From Bacteroidota bacterium (GTDB lineage: Bacteria; Bacteroidota; Bacteroidia; Bacteroidales; UBA1556): a DNA stretch of 28,037 nt. Positions within the stretch are counted from its first letter, which is position 1, and every line of letters starts with the position of its first letter. The position numbers and the translations under genes were made by a program. The notes below the pieces were generated by a model. That model was not told where the DNA came from. It made no database searches and was given only the letters and a program-made list of their open reading frames with translations. The stretch is taken from the NCBI GenBank assembly GCA_003648395.1, contig QMPB01000004.1, forward strand, positions 1 through 28,037, read 5' to 3'. Shown here one piece after another: positions 16,664-25,468 of the stretch.

Positions 16664-17506
16664 ATGCTAAAGATACTTACCAGCAAGAAGTTATATATAA
16701 ATATATTTGCAATAATAACATTGTCAATAGTGCTTTTAATAGCTACTGTATACTCCCTTGACAGTTTTACTCGCCATGGAGAAGAAATAGAAGTGCCGAA
16801 TTTTAGCGGTTTTTATCTTGACGATATTGAAAAAGACGCTTTATACTCAAATCTACAATTTACGATTACCGATTCTATTTTCAATAAAGATGCTGAAAAA
16901 GGAAGTATTTTTGCCCAAAGTCCTGAAGCAGGAACAATGGTAAAAGAAGGTCGTAATATTTATCTTACTGTTATTGCTCTTTTGCCTGAGATGGTTAGCA
17001 TGCCTGAGTTAAGAGACCTTTCTTTGCGTAGTGCTAAGAGCAAACTTCAAACTTATGGTATTGAAATAACAAAGCTTAGCTATGTTCCAAATATTGCAAA
17101 AAATGCAGTTATTGAGGTTAAGTATAATGATGAAGAAATATTTGCTGACGACAAACTTGAAAAAGGATCGGGAGTAGAACTTATACTTGGTCTGGGCTCT
17201 CATAGAGAACTTATAAAAGTACCTTTACTTATAGGAATGACTCATCAACAGGCTGAAGGTGAGCTGCATTTGGCTTCATTAAATATTGGAGAAGAAAACT
17301 TTGAAGAAGGAGACAACAGAAGCACAGTAAGAGTTTATCGCCAATTACCACATTATAGCGATGAGCCTACAGTAAAACAAGGACAAAAAATTCAGCTATT
17401 TTATAAATCAGACGAAAATTTCGATTTTGAGAAACACTTGAAAACAATAAGACCGTCAAACTCTATTACTGATAGCCTAATAAATTCTGAAAATTTAGAT
17501 GAATAA
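16664..17506 (+). CDS. PASTA-domain membrane protein
   Basis: A 280-residue protein with a short cytoplasmic N-terminus, one membrane helix (about 10-31) and three PASTA domains outside: about 41-105 (VPNFSGFYLDDIE ... QSPEAGTMVKEG), 110-177 (MPELRDLSLRSAK) and 184-249 (VPLLIGMTHQQAEGEL ... QLPHYSDEPTVKQG). PASTA repeats bind peptidoglycan or penicillin-type ligands in other bacteria, usually attached to a Ser/Thr kinase or a class A/B PBP. Here there is no kinase or transpeptidase part, and the protein is complete from its own start, so it probably acts in the periplasm as a cell-wall binding or scaffold protein. Its last eight bases overlap the next start. Confidence 0.93.
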   Translation: MLKILTSKKLYINIFAIITLSIVLLIATVYSLDSFTRHGEEIEVPNFSGFYLDDIEKDALYSNLQFTITDSIFNKDAEKGSIFAQSPEAGTMVKEGRNIYLTVIALLPEMVSMPELRDLSLRSAKSKLQTYGIEITKLSYVPNIAKNAVIEVKYNDEEIFADDKLEKGSGVELILGLGSHRELIKVPLLIGMTHQQAEGELHLASLNIGEENFEEGDNRSTVRVYRQLPHYSDEPTVKQGQKIQLFYKSDENFDFEKHLKTIRPSNSITDSLINSENLDE

Positions 17507-19412
17507 AATTATAATTACCATAATAATAATAGCTACATCTTTTGTAAATACCTATGCACAAGAGGTGTTGACTGGGCTAAGCAGAAATCCTATTTTAATT
17601 AATAAGGAACTTGCTAACTCCAATTTAAAAGAATCAAAAGCTGTAAATGAGGAGATTCATCTTCCTATGCGTGAGGACTTTTCATTACCAAGCTTTATTC
17701 CTAACCCTAAATACTGGGCATCAAAAAGTGTTTTTGTTAATAATTCCTATGCTATAAATCCTCCATCAATTGGTGTTGTTACTTTCGATGCCATGGACGA
17801 AAATGGATTAGTTTACTCGCATATGAATAGCTTTCCTGCGGGAGCAGATACCTTTACTACCAATAATATAAGACTTGATAGTGTTTTTGGCTCTTTTCAA
17901 AGAAAGTTAAAACCTAGCGACTCAATTTATTTAAGCTTTTTTGTACAACCCGAAGGTAAAGGCAGTATGCCTCTAAGCGGCGACTCTCTAGTGCTACAAT
18001 TATACGATGCTAATAATGCACAATGGAATAGCGTTTGGAATATAGATGGTTTATCACTAGATACTTTTAGGGCAAAATACGACACAAGCTTTCTCAGAGT
18101 GATGATTCCAATTGTCGATATCAATTATTTTACTGACAGCTTTAGATTCCGTTTTTATAATTACGCCAGAGTACCATCAGCCGACAAACCTAGTTGGCGA
18201 TCGGGACTACATAGCACTTGGAATTTAGATTATATTATTCTTGACACAAATAGAAGTATGGACGATACTTTTTTTGCTGACAATGCTATTCAGAATATGC
18301 CCTCAACTCTGCTGAAAGATTATCAATATACTACATGGAAACAATTTAACGCAGACCCAGGCAATAGTATGCAAGCTGGACAAAGTGTTACTATTTTCAA
18401 TCACGATAATCTTGTAAAAAATGTTGCTAAGAAATTCTACGTCTATGACCTTTGGGATAAAACACTGAGTTTCAGCACTCCTACTACAGCTATAAACGTA
18501 GGTTCCAAATTATCTTCAGAATATGTGCCTGATTATAATGCCTTTACTTTTTCAAGTTCGGCACCGCAGTATCCCGATTTCAAAGTCCTATACCATGTAT
18601 CGTCAAATACTGGAGACCCCGATATATTTAAGAATAACGATACCGCATATTTCTATCAGAAATTTTATAATTATATGGCATATGATGATGGAATACCTGA
18701 AGCAGGATATGGATTATCTACTCCAAATGGTAGACTTGCTTATAAATTCACATTAAATACTGCCGACACATTGCAGTCAATACAAATGTATTTTAACCAA
18801 ACATTGGGGAATGCAAATCAAAAATATTTTTACCTAACAGTATGGGACGATAATAATGGTAAGCCTGGAAGTGTAATTTATGAGAAATCTGGGAAACGCC
18901 CTGAATTCAACAGTCAATTATTTAAATTCTATACTTATACTCTTGAACAAGAATTACCTCTTAGTGGAACTTTCTATATTGGATGGCGACAAACCACAAA
19001 AGATAATCTTAATGTAGGTTTCGATTTAAATAATAATCAATCTGATAAGGTGTTCTACAATGTTAGTGGAGTATGGTATAACTCTAGTTTCGAAGGAGCG
19101 CCTATGATTAGACCTATTCTAGGGCAAGAACAAGAAGCTCACGTGGGCATTAAGAATAATAAAAAAACTAAGAATATTAGTTTCAATATATATCCAAACC
19201 CAAATAATACAGGAATTATTAATATCGCCATAAGTGATAATAGTATAAATCCTATTAACTATCATATAGACATCTATTCATTACAAGGGCAGAAAGTATA
19301 TAAAGGGCAATATCAATCTAGGATAAATTTACAACACTTATCTAAAGGAGTTTATATTATAATGATTTCAAACTCTAAAACTAATAACATTAAGAAATTA
19401 ATACTAAACTAA
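17499..19412 (+). CDS. Secreted protein with T9SS type A sorting domain
   Basis: A 637-residue protein with a signal peptide (residues 1-20, ending TYA-Q) and a C-terminal type IX secretion sorting domain (about 565-637) beginning with YPNPNN, then IDIYSLQGQKVYKG, LSKGVYIIMI and a final KKLILN. It should cross the outer membrane by T9SS and stay attached to the cell surface or be released. The central part is beta-rich with many aromatic residues and no domain I recognise; the segment near SGTFYIGWRQT is typical of such proteins. It starts within the end of the PASTA gene and ends one base into rluD, so it belongs firmly to this operon. Confidence 0.92.
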   Translation: MNKIIITIIIIATSFVNTYAQEVLTGLSRNPILINKELANSNLKESKAVNEEIHLPMREDFSLPSFIPNPKYWASKSVFVNNSYAINPPSIGVVTFDAMDENGLVYSHMNSFPAGADTFTTNNIRLDSVFGSFQRKLKPSDSIYLSFFVQPEGKGSMPLSGDSLVLQLYDANNAQWNSVWNIDGLSLDTFRAKYDTSFLRVMIPIVDINYFTDSFRFRFYNYARVPSADKPSWRSGLHSTWNLDYIILDTNRSMDDTFFADNAIQNMPSTLLKDYQYTTWKQFNADPGNSMQAGQSVTIFNHDNLVKNVAKKFYVYDLWDKTLSFSTPTTAINVGSKLSSEYVPDYNAFTFSSSAPQYPDFKVLYHVSSNTGDPDIFKNNDTAYFYQKFYNYMAYDDGIPEAGYGLSTPNGRLAYKFTLNTADTLQSIQMYFNQTLGNANQKYFYLTVWDDNNGKPGSVIYEKSGKRPEFNSQLFKFYTYTLEQELPLSGTFYIGWRQTTKDNLNVGFDLNNNQSDKVFYNVSGVWYNSSFEGAPMIRPILGQEQEAHVGIKNNKKTKNISFNIYPNPNNTGIINIAISDNSINPINYHIDIYSLQGQKVYKGQYQSRINLQHLSKGVYIIMISNSKTNNIKKLILN

Positions 19413-20455
19413 TGGAAGCTGAAGAAAATAACATATTTGAGATACACAACAACGAAACGCCAGATTTACATGAGCATTATAATTTCATAGTTGACAAAGG
19501 GCAATCCTTGCTTAGAATTGACAAGTACATTCAGATGAAAATTGAGAATGCTACTAGAAGTAAAATTCAGGAATCGGTAAAAGCTGGTAAAGTATTAGTA
19601 AATGAGAAGACTATAAAATCCAATTATAAGGTAAAGCCAATGGATAATATACAAGTTTTCTTTGATAATCCTCCTCGCGAAGTTGAGATTACTCCTCAAG
19701 ATATTCCCATCGAAATAGTTTATGAAGATGATGATATCATTGTTGTAAACAAACCTGCTGGCATGGTAGTACATCCTGCATATAGCAATTACGATGGCAC
19801 TTTATTAAACGCACTAACTTTCCATATGAGCAAGTCTGATTTGGGAAAACCAAAAACACCATTCTTGGTGCATCGCATTGATAAAAACACAAGCGGACTT
19901 CTTCTTATTGCCAAAAGCGATACTATGCATGCCCGCTTGGCTAAACAATTTTTTGACCATACTACCGAGCGTAAGTATATTGCTCTTGCTTGGGGCGATT
20001 TTAAGGAGGAAGAAGGTACAATAAGAGGCAATATTGCCCGCTGTCCTAAGGATAGAAGAGTAATGTGTATTTTTGAGGAAGGTGGCGAAATTGGAAAACA
20101 TGCCGTTACTCATTATAAAATTTTGGAGCGTTTTGGATATATTACTGCAATAGAATGCCAGTTAGAAACAGGTAGAACTCACCAAATTAGAGCTCATATG
20201 AAACATATTGGTCATCCGTTATTTAATGATGATACTTATGGTGGCGATGCTATTCTTAAAGGTACAACTTTTACTAAATATAAGCAGTTTGTAAATAATT
20301 GTTTTAAGATTATTCCTCGTCAAGCATTACATGCCCGATCACTTGGCTTTACTCATCCTAGAACGAATGAGAGAATGCACTTTGAATTGGAATTGCCGCA
20401 AGATATGCATGATGTAATGGCAAAATGGAGAGCTTACGGCGAAAATGGATATTAA
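19412..20455 (+). CDS. rluD: RluD-type 23S rRNA pseudouridine synthase (RluA family)
   Basis: A 347-residue enzyme that turns selected uridines of 23S rRNA into pseudouridine. An S4 RNA-binding domain is seen at about 33-85 (LLRIDKYI ... QESVKAGKVLVNEKTIKSNYKVKPMD), followed by the catalytic domain (about 95-320) with VVNKPAGMVVHP, the active-site D157 in HRIDKNTSGLLLIAK and the family box TGRTHQIRAHMKHIGHPL. This order matches RluD rather than RluA or RluC, but the target uridine is not proven. The start overlaps the stop of the T9SS protein (TAATG), a sign of translational coupling. Confidence 0.95.
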   Translation: MEAEENNIFEIHNNETPDLHEHYNFIVDKGQSLLRIDKYIQMKIENATRSKIQESVKAGKVLVNEKTIKSNYKVKPMDNIQVFFDNPPREVEITPQDIPIEIVYEDDDIIVVNKPAGMVVHPAYSNYDGTLLNALTFHMSKSDLGKPKTPFLVHRIDKNTSGLLLIAKSDTMHARLAKQFFDHTTERKYIALAWGDFKEEEGTIRGNIARCPKDRRVMCIFEEGGEIGKHAVTHYKILERFGYITAIECQLETGRTHQIRAHMKHIGHPLFNDDTYGGDAILKGTTFTKYKQFVNNCFKIIPRQALHARSLGFTHPRTNERMHFELELPQDMHDVMAKWRAYGENGY

Positions 20456-20487
20456 AACATTATAACTAACATAATAAACATCAAAAT

Positions 20488-21642
20488 ATGTTTCCAACAT
20501 TAGGACATTTAATAAACTACTTATTAGGAACAAATATAAATTTTCCGATGCCAACCTATGGTTTTGTATTGGTAATGGCATTTGTAACTGCCGGAATTAT
20601 TCTGAAATACGGCCTATTAAGAAAAGAAAAACAAGGTTTATTGCTAGGTCATAGAGACAAAATTCTTATTTCAGGACCAATAAATTATTCTGACATTATA
20701 GTATCAGGCGTTTTCTACTTTATTATAGGATGGAAGATAATAGGAATAGCTCTTGATTACGATAATTTCACTAATGATATAAATGCATATATATTCTCGC
20801 TGCAAGGAAGCATTATTGCAGGAATAGTTTTTGCAATAATTGGAGCAGGCTATGGATATTTGCAAGCAAATAAAAAATATTCTAAAGAAGAAATATTCGA
20901 GGAAAAAGATATTCTACCACATCAGCTTACATTAAATATTGTAATGATTGCAATGATTTCTGGAATAATTGGGGCAAAGGTTTTTGATATTCTAGAAAAT
21001 TTTTCAAGATTTCTCCAAGACCCTTTGGATGCATTATTTTCATCTGGTGGTTTTACTTTTTATGGTGGACTTATAGCCGGATTTTTTGCCGTTTGGTATT
21101 ATATCCGTAAGAAAAATATCGATTCATTAACATTAATGGATACTGCAGCACCAGCCATTCTTGGAGCTTATGCCGTTGGACGAATGGCTTGTATGCTAAG
21201 CGGTGATGGTTGCTGGGGAATCCCAAATCCTGATCCCAAACCTGAATACTTAGCAATGATTCCTGATTGGCTATGGGCTTTTGATTTTCCGCATAATGTA
21301 ATTAACGAAGGAAGTATTATCACTAGTTGCGATGGAAATTATTGCCACAGATTAGATGTGCCAGTATTCCCCACTCCTATTTATGAGTCAATTCTAAGTT
21401 CTATATTTTTTCTGATAGCATGGTTTCTTCAAAACAAGATTAGAACTGCAGGAGTAGTTTTCTTTATTGCAATAATGCTTAATGGTTTTGCAAGATTTTT
21501 TATTGAGAAAATTAGAGTAAATAATGTATACGACATTGGACAATCACATATTACTCAAGCCGAAATAATATCTTCATCACTAGTATTAATTGGAATTATT
21601 GGAATTTTTATTTTGCTAAAACTTAAAAAAAAGAAAGTCTAA
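20488..21642 (+). CDS. lgt: Phosphatidylglycerol--prolipoprotein diacylglyceryl transferase
   Basis: A 384-residue integral membrane enzyme that moves a diacylglyceryl group to the lipobox cysteine of prelipoproteins. The signature GRMACMLSGDGCWG (residues 231-244) and the later PVFPTPIYES, with ILNGFARFFIEKIRVN-type end (MLNGFARFF), are diagnostic. At least seven hydrophobic helices are visible. It is about 100 residues longer than E. coli-type Lgt; the extra length lies in the region between the first helices and in the loop after the signature (DWLWAFDFPHNVINEGS ... CDGNYCHRL), as I recall for longer Bacteroidota forms. It starts 32 bases after rluD with no promoter box between, so it is probably the last gene of the operon. 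It serves many lipoproteins in this window. Confidence 0.95.
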   Translation: MFPTLGHLINYLLGTNINFPMPTYGFVLVMAFVTAGIILKYGLLRKEKQGLLLGHRDKILISGPINYSDIIVSGVFYFIIGWKIIGIALDYDNFTNDINAYIFSLQGSIIAGIVFAIIGAGYGYLQANKKYSKEEIFEEKDILPHQLTLNIVMIAMISGIIGAKVFDILENFSRFLQDPLDALFSSGGFTFYGGLIAGFFAVWYYIRKKNIDSLTLMDTAAPAILGAYAVGRMACMLSGDGCWGIPNPDPKPEYLAMIPDWLWAFDFPHNVINEGSIITSCDGNYCHRLDVPVFPTPIYESILSSIFFLIAWFLQNKIRTAGVVFFIAIMLNGFARFFIEKIRVNNVYDIGQSHITQAEIISSSLVLIGIIGIFILLKLKKKKV

Positions 21643-21648
21643 TATTAC

Positions 21649-21656
21649 TACTTTTG
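21649..21656 (+). promoter_or_regulatory. Putative promoter for the porin gene
   Basis: TACTTTTG matches TAnnTTTG and ends 25 bases before the TTG start at 21682, just after the lgt stop. Confidence 0.55.
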
Positions 21657-21681
21657 TATATTACAAATAAAACAATAGAAA

Positions 21682-23556
21682 TTGAAAGCTTATAAAAGCA
21701 TATTATTTATAATTATCCTATTTAGTTTTATCAGCAATAATACATTTGCCGATAAGCGTGATAGCGTAATTGCAATTGCAAATGATACAACAAGCATATT
21801 GTTTTATTATAAAGATAAAGCCTTTTCGAAAGCTGAGCTTCATTATGTAGATACTACATTGCATAATTCCCACCGCTACTCCGCAAAAAACAATGCATAC
21901 GATATAGCAGCAAATACTCACTTTGTTGGTGGTCCGCTAAAGAACTTATACTTTACTGGCTTAAGTCCTCAATATAGTGTTGGCGAAAATGCTCTGGGAA
22001 AATTATACTACCGATCAATAGAAATGCCTTATTATAAAAATGTAAAAACTCCTTATTCGGAAGTGTTTTATACTATGGCAACTGCCGAAGAAAACTACTT
22101 GAAAGGAATACTCGCCGCTAAGGCAAGCAAAAGGCTATATTATGGTATAAATTTCAATATAGAAACTACTAGTGGCCTAATGACTAATAGCCAAGTTCAG
22201 AATGCACACTTTAGAGGAATTGTTGGATTTGAAGCCTTGAATCAACGTTATGGCTATAATCTTGAATATATTTATAATAAAATGAAATTTGGCGAAAATG
22301 GAGGCCTTATAAATGTGCTATACGTTGACTCTACAGAACAAAACCAACAACTATTAGCCGTAAACTTAAATGAAGCTTATAATCTAACAAAATCAAATTA
22401 TTTTGCTTTTAATCAATATCTAAATATTGGAAAAACAGCAACAGACTCCACCAATCACCATTTTCTAGGCAAGCTATACCTAAATACTACATATAGTTCA
22501 AAGGCACGACTTTATTACGATAAAAATTGGGATAGTGCTTATTATCAAAATGCTTATATTGACTCTATTCAATCTTATGATTCGCTAGCAATTACTGATT
22601 TTGAAATGGATTTAGGTATTACAAATTTTTATCCAGAAAAGCACCAATATTTCGCCTTTAATTTTGGTATAGCCTATAATTACAAGATGTATTATAATGG
22701 CGAAAAGGACTTTTTCTTTAACTATGCTAGCCCTCATGGAGATATTATCTTAGATTTTCATAAGTTTATTTTGGAAGGAGGCGCTCGTTATCAAATTAAG
22801 ATACCAAATGGTCACTCCATTGATATTGGGGCTAATGACTTAAATATGTACGGAAGAATGAAGTTCCCCTTGGCTAAGAATTTTAATCTAGATGTTGGTT
22901 TATCTATGGATCTAGAGTCTCCAGAAGTAAAATCGTATAGCTTATATTCAAATCACTATAAATGGGAAAATGATTTTAATAAACAAAAACATTTAGAGAT
23001 AAACTCTCATCTCGATTATAGAGGTTATAAATTGGAAGGATCAATACATACTATTTCTGATTTTGTATATTTTGACAATAATCTTATCCCTCAACAATAC
23101 AACGAAAGCTTTCAGGTAATTACTGCCAAATTTAAGAAAGAGTTACATATTAAAAATGTAGGAACTCATATTAGTCTGATATATCAGCAGAGTAGTAATA
23201 ATGAGGTTGTGCGCCTTCCATCTTTTGTGGCAAATGGTAATTTCTTTTTCAGCCTTCCTGTTTTTAAAGGTGCATTAGTACTTCATCCTGGGATTGATGT
23301 TACATACCTAACCGCATACAATGGTTACAGTTACAATCCAGCATTAATGCAATTTTATTCGTACGAAGGCACCGAATTAAAAGAACAAGTTTATATAGAT
23401 TTATATCTAAATATAAGAGTCAAAAGAGCAAGGGTGTTTATTAAATATCAAAATGCTGCATCTAATATTGGTAATTATAAATATTTTCTCGTAAAAGGAT
23501 ACCCTCAACAAAGAGCAACTCTTAAGTTTGGTCTTTCATGGAGATTTATTGATTAA
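21682..23556 (+). CDS. Putative outer-membrane porin (Bacteroidota Porin_10-like), TTG start
   Basis: A 624-residue protein. The TTG start is forced: an in-frame TAG lies at 21676-21678 only one codon before it, no ATG follows within the signal peptide, and the TTG begins a good signal sequence (KAYKSILFIIILFSFISNNTFA). The mature part shows the 'putative porin' (Pfam Porin_10) layout: an N-terminal segment with LHYVDTTLHNSHRYSAKNN and FTGLSPQYSVG, then KTPYSEVFYTMATAEEN, followed by a long set of amphipathic beta strands rich in Tyr, Phe and Asn, ending in an aromatic residue-rich last strand (LKFGLSWRFID). It probably forms a beta-barrel in the outer membrane. The substrate is unknown. It is a single-gene unit with its own promoter. 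Confidence 0.87.
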   Translation: MKAYKSILFIIILFSFISNNTFADKRDSVIAIANDTTSILFYYKDKAFSKAELHYVDTTLHNSHRYSAKNNAYDIAANTHFVGGPLKNLYFTGLSPQYSVGENALGKLYYRSIEMPYYKNVKTPYSEVFYTMATAEENYLKGILAAKASKRLYYGINFNIETTSGLMTNSQVQNAHFRGIVGFEALNQRYGYNLEYIYNKMKFGENGGLINVLYVDSTEQNQQLLAVNLNEAYNLTKSNYFAFNQYLNIGKTATDSTNHHFLGKLYLNTTYSSKARLYYDKNWDSAYYQNAYIDSIQSYDSLAITDFEMDLGITNFYPEKHQYFAFNFGIAYNYKMYYNGEKDFFFNYASPHGDIILDFHKFILEGGARYQIKIPNGHSIDIGANDLNMYGRMKFPLAKNFNLDVGLSMDLESPEVKSYSLYSNHYKWENDFNKQKHLEINSHLDYRGYKLEGSIHTISDFVYFDNNLIPQQYNESFQVITAKFKKELHIKNVGTHISLIYQQSSNNEVVRLPSFVANGNFFFSLPVFKGALVLHPGIDVTYLTAYNGYSYNPALMQFYSYEGTELKEQVYIDLYLNIRVKRARVFIKYQNAASNIGNYKYFLVKGYPQQRATLKFGLSWRFID

Positions 23557-23725
23557 AGCTCTAGAGAATAATTCCTATTTGTCATAATGTCATAGAAAGT
23601 GTTATATATACCTTTTGGCATATTTTATGACTTCTTATTGTTCATCAACTAAAATTATAATTACTATTGCAGTATTATAAAATTAGTAATGGAAATATTA
23701 CCGAAATAAATAAAAACAATATATT

Positions 23726-24676
23726 ATGTCAGAAGAAATAACAAAAGTAAAGAGTTTTATAATCGGCTCAGGACCTGCAGGATATACTGCAGCGATATAT
23801 GCTTCAAGAGCAAATTTATCACCAGTATTATACCAAGGAATGCAACCTGGTGGGCAGTTAACTACTACTACCGAAATAGAAAATTTTCCTGGTTACCCTG
23901 AAGGAACCGAGGGTCCTAAAATGATGGAAGACTTACAAAAACAAGCTGAAAATATGGGTGCAGATATCCGTTGGGGTGTTGTAACAGAGGCTGATTTGTC
24001 AAAACGTCCTTTCATTATTAAGACCGATGATAAAAAAGTTTTTGAAGCTGAAAGTGTAATTATTTCTACTGGAGCTTCTGCAAAATACTTAGGTCTAAAA
24101 TCAGAGAATGATTTTAAAGGTGGTGGAGTTTCTGCTTGTGCTACTTGCGATGGTTTTTTCTATAAAGGAAAGCCTGTTGCTGTAGTTGGTGGTGGCGATA
24201 CTGCTGCTGAAGATGCACTTTACTTAGCAAATATTACTTCAAAAGTATATATGATTGTTCGTCGTGACGAGCTACGTGCATCAAAAGTAATGGCTCAGCG
24301 TGTTGAGGACCATCCTAATATTGAAGTATTATGGAACCATGTAACTAAAGAAATAGTTGGCGAGCAAAAAGGTTTTATGAAAGCTCTTAACGCAGCTATT
24401 TTAGAAAATGTAAAAACTGGTGAGGAGAAAAAAATTGACATTGAAGGTTTCTTCGTTGCAATTGGTCACCACCCAAATACTAAATTATTCAAGGATCAAA
24501 TTAAGCTCGACGACCAAGGATATATTATAACTGATGCAGACTCAACTAGAACAAATATTGAAGGTGTATTTGCTGCAGGCGATGTTCAAGATCATACTTA
24601 CCGACAAGCAATTACTGCTGCTGGTAGTGGTTGTATGGCGGCTATAGAAAGCGAGCGCTGGTTGGGAGAACAATAG
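23726..24676 (+). CDS. trxB: Thioredoxin-disulfide reductase
   Basis: A 316-residue flavoenzyme that passes electrons from NADPH to thioredoxin in the cytoplasm. It shows the FAD-binding GSGPAGYTAAIYASRA (14-29), the MQPGGQLTTTTEIENFPG segment, the redox-active CATC (C138 and C141), the NADPH-binding VGGGDTAAEDALYLA (154-168) with VRRDELRAS, and the closing FAD motif AAGDVQDHTYRQAITAAGSG. Length agrees with the family (about 310-320). The 169-base gap before it has no clear TAnnTTTG box; the nearest near-match is TACTATTG about 60 bases upstream, so it may use another promoter type. Confidence 0.97.
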   Translation: MSEEITKVKSFIIGSGPAGYTAAIYASRANLSPVLYQGMQPGGQLTTTTEIENFPGYPEGTEGPKMMEDLQKQAENMGADIRWGVVTEADLSKRPFIIKTDDKKVFEAESVIISTGASAKYLGLKSENDFKGGGVSACATCDGFFYKGKPVAVVGGGDTAAEDALYLANITSKVYMIVRRDELRASKVMAQRVEDHPNIEVLWNHVTKEIVGEQKGFMKALNAAILENVKTGEEKKIDIEGFFVAIGHHPNTKLFKDQIKLDDQGYIITDADSTRTNIEGVFAAGDVQDHTYRQAITAAGSGCMAAIESERWLGEQ

Positions 24677-24718
24677 GAATTAGAAATGTAGAATTAGAAA
24701 TGTAGAATTAGGAATGTG
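24677..24718 (+). repeat. Three tandem 14-bp units after trxB
   Basis: Two exact copies of GAATTAGAAATGTA (24677-24690 and 24691-24704) and a third, slightly changed copy (GAATTAGGAATGT...). The same sequence also pairs with 24764-24778 in inverted orientation (one mismatch over 15 bases), so the gap can form a hairpin of about 100 bases. Too short and regular to be a CRISPR array. Confidence 0.8.
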
Positions 24719-24763
24719 AATTAAGAATTTTTTAAGTATTATTAAACCTTAATTATTAATTCA

Positions 24764-24778
24764 TAATTTTACATTTCT
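24764..24778 (+). repeat. Inverted partner of the post-trxB tandem units
   Basis: TAATTTTACATTTCT is the reverse complement, with one mismatch, of the AGAAATGTAGAATTA stretch in the tandem units. Similar AT-rich GAATTA/TAATTC runs are common between genes in Bacteroidota. Confidence 0.55.
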
Positions 24779-24790
24779 TATAGAATGCCT

Positions 24791-24798
24791 TATCTTTG
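24791..24798 (+). promoter_or_regulatory. Putative -7 box for the third lipoprotein-like gene
   Basis: TATCTTTG matches TAnnTTTG and ends 26 bases before the ATG at 24825. The same octamer precedes both small lipoprotein genes at 15388 and 16009. Confidence 0.55.
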
Positions 24799-24824
24799 CA
24801 AAATAATTAATACCATAAATAATC

Positions 24825-25364
24825 ATGAAAAATTCAAAAACAACATTTCTACTAATATTTGCAATAGCTGTTATAGCAATAAATTATTCGTGTGATAAAA
24901 TTGATGAATTACTTACATTTACTATCTCCAATAAAACTGAAATTGTTATTGAAACAAGTATTCCCATAGCATTGCCATTCGAAATACCCACCCCCGACAT
25001 TACTACGGGCTCTGAGGAGCAAATGAGCAATAATAATTCAAGCACAGATTTAATAAAAGATGTACTACTTACCTCTTTTAATATGAAAATAAAAGATCCT
25101 TCTGATAAAACATTTAGCTTCTTAAAATCAATACATATATACATCTCTACCAATAGCTCTGACGAAATTGAACTCGCCTATAAAGAGAATATTGATTCAG
25201 GCACAAACTCTATTAATTTAATCACAACTACAGCCAAACTTGATAAGTATATTAAAGCAGATAAGTATAAATTAAGAACAGAAGTAACAACAAAAGAAAC
25301 AGTAACTCAGGATATTACCATTGAAATAAATATGGAATACAAAATAACTGCTGATCTATTATAA
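24825..25364 (+). CDS. Probable lipoprotein of unknown function
   Basis: A 179-residue protein that I do not recognise. The first 22 residues are a signal sequence followed by Cys23 (IAINYSC); the residues before the cysteine depart from a normal lipobox (Asn and Tyr at -3 and -2), so lipidation is likely but not certain. The mature part is acidic and rich in Thr, Ser, Ile and Asn, with several strand-like stretches (IHIYISTNSSDEIELAYKE), suggesting a small beta-sandwich. It is a single-gene unit with its own promoter box and a clear downstream terminator. Similar short exported proteins occur in many Bacteroidota, without a known role. Confidence 0.75.
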   Translation: MKNSKTTFLLIFAIAVIAINYSCDKIDELLTFTISNKTEIVIETSIPIALPFEIPTPDITTGSEEQMSNNNSSTDLIKDVLLTSFNMKIKDPSDKTFSFLKSIHIYISTNSSDEIELAYKENIDSGTNSINLITTTAKLDKYIKADKYKLRTEVTTKETVTQDITIEINMEYKITADLL

Positions 25365-25396
25365 ACAATAATTAATACTTAGCTTTTAAAAATTAT

Positions 25397-25432
25397 AACC
25401 ACCAGTTCTTTCTTAGATTTGGTGGTTTTTTT
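25397..25432 (+). terminator. Intrinsic terminator after the lipoprotein-like gene
   Basis: An 8-bp perfect stem (AACCACCA / TGGTGGTT) with a 15-base loop, followed by a run of T. It lies 32 bases after the stop at 25364 and ahead of the promoter of the restriction-modification gene. Confidence 0.88.
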
Positions 25433-25468
25433 GTGCTTATTTTTTAATATTCATAATCAAATATTTAC

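Noticed and set aside
16664..17506. Remnant of a PASTA Ser/Thr kinase or PBP
   Set aside because: The protein starts with its own membrane helix and has a complete three-repeat body; there are no kinase or transpeptidase motifs upstream in any frame.
20488..21642. Lgt fused to another domain because of its length
   Set aside because: The extra residues are spread over loops and helices around the normal signature; no second domain is recognisable.
24677..24718. CRISPR array
   Set aside because: The units are 14 bp, directly joined without spacers, and no cas gene is present.
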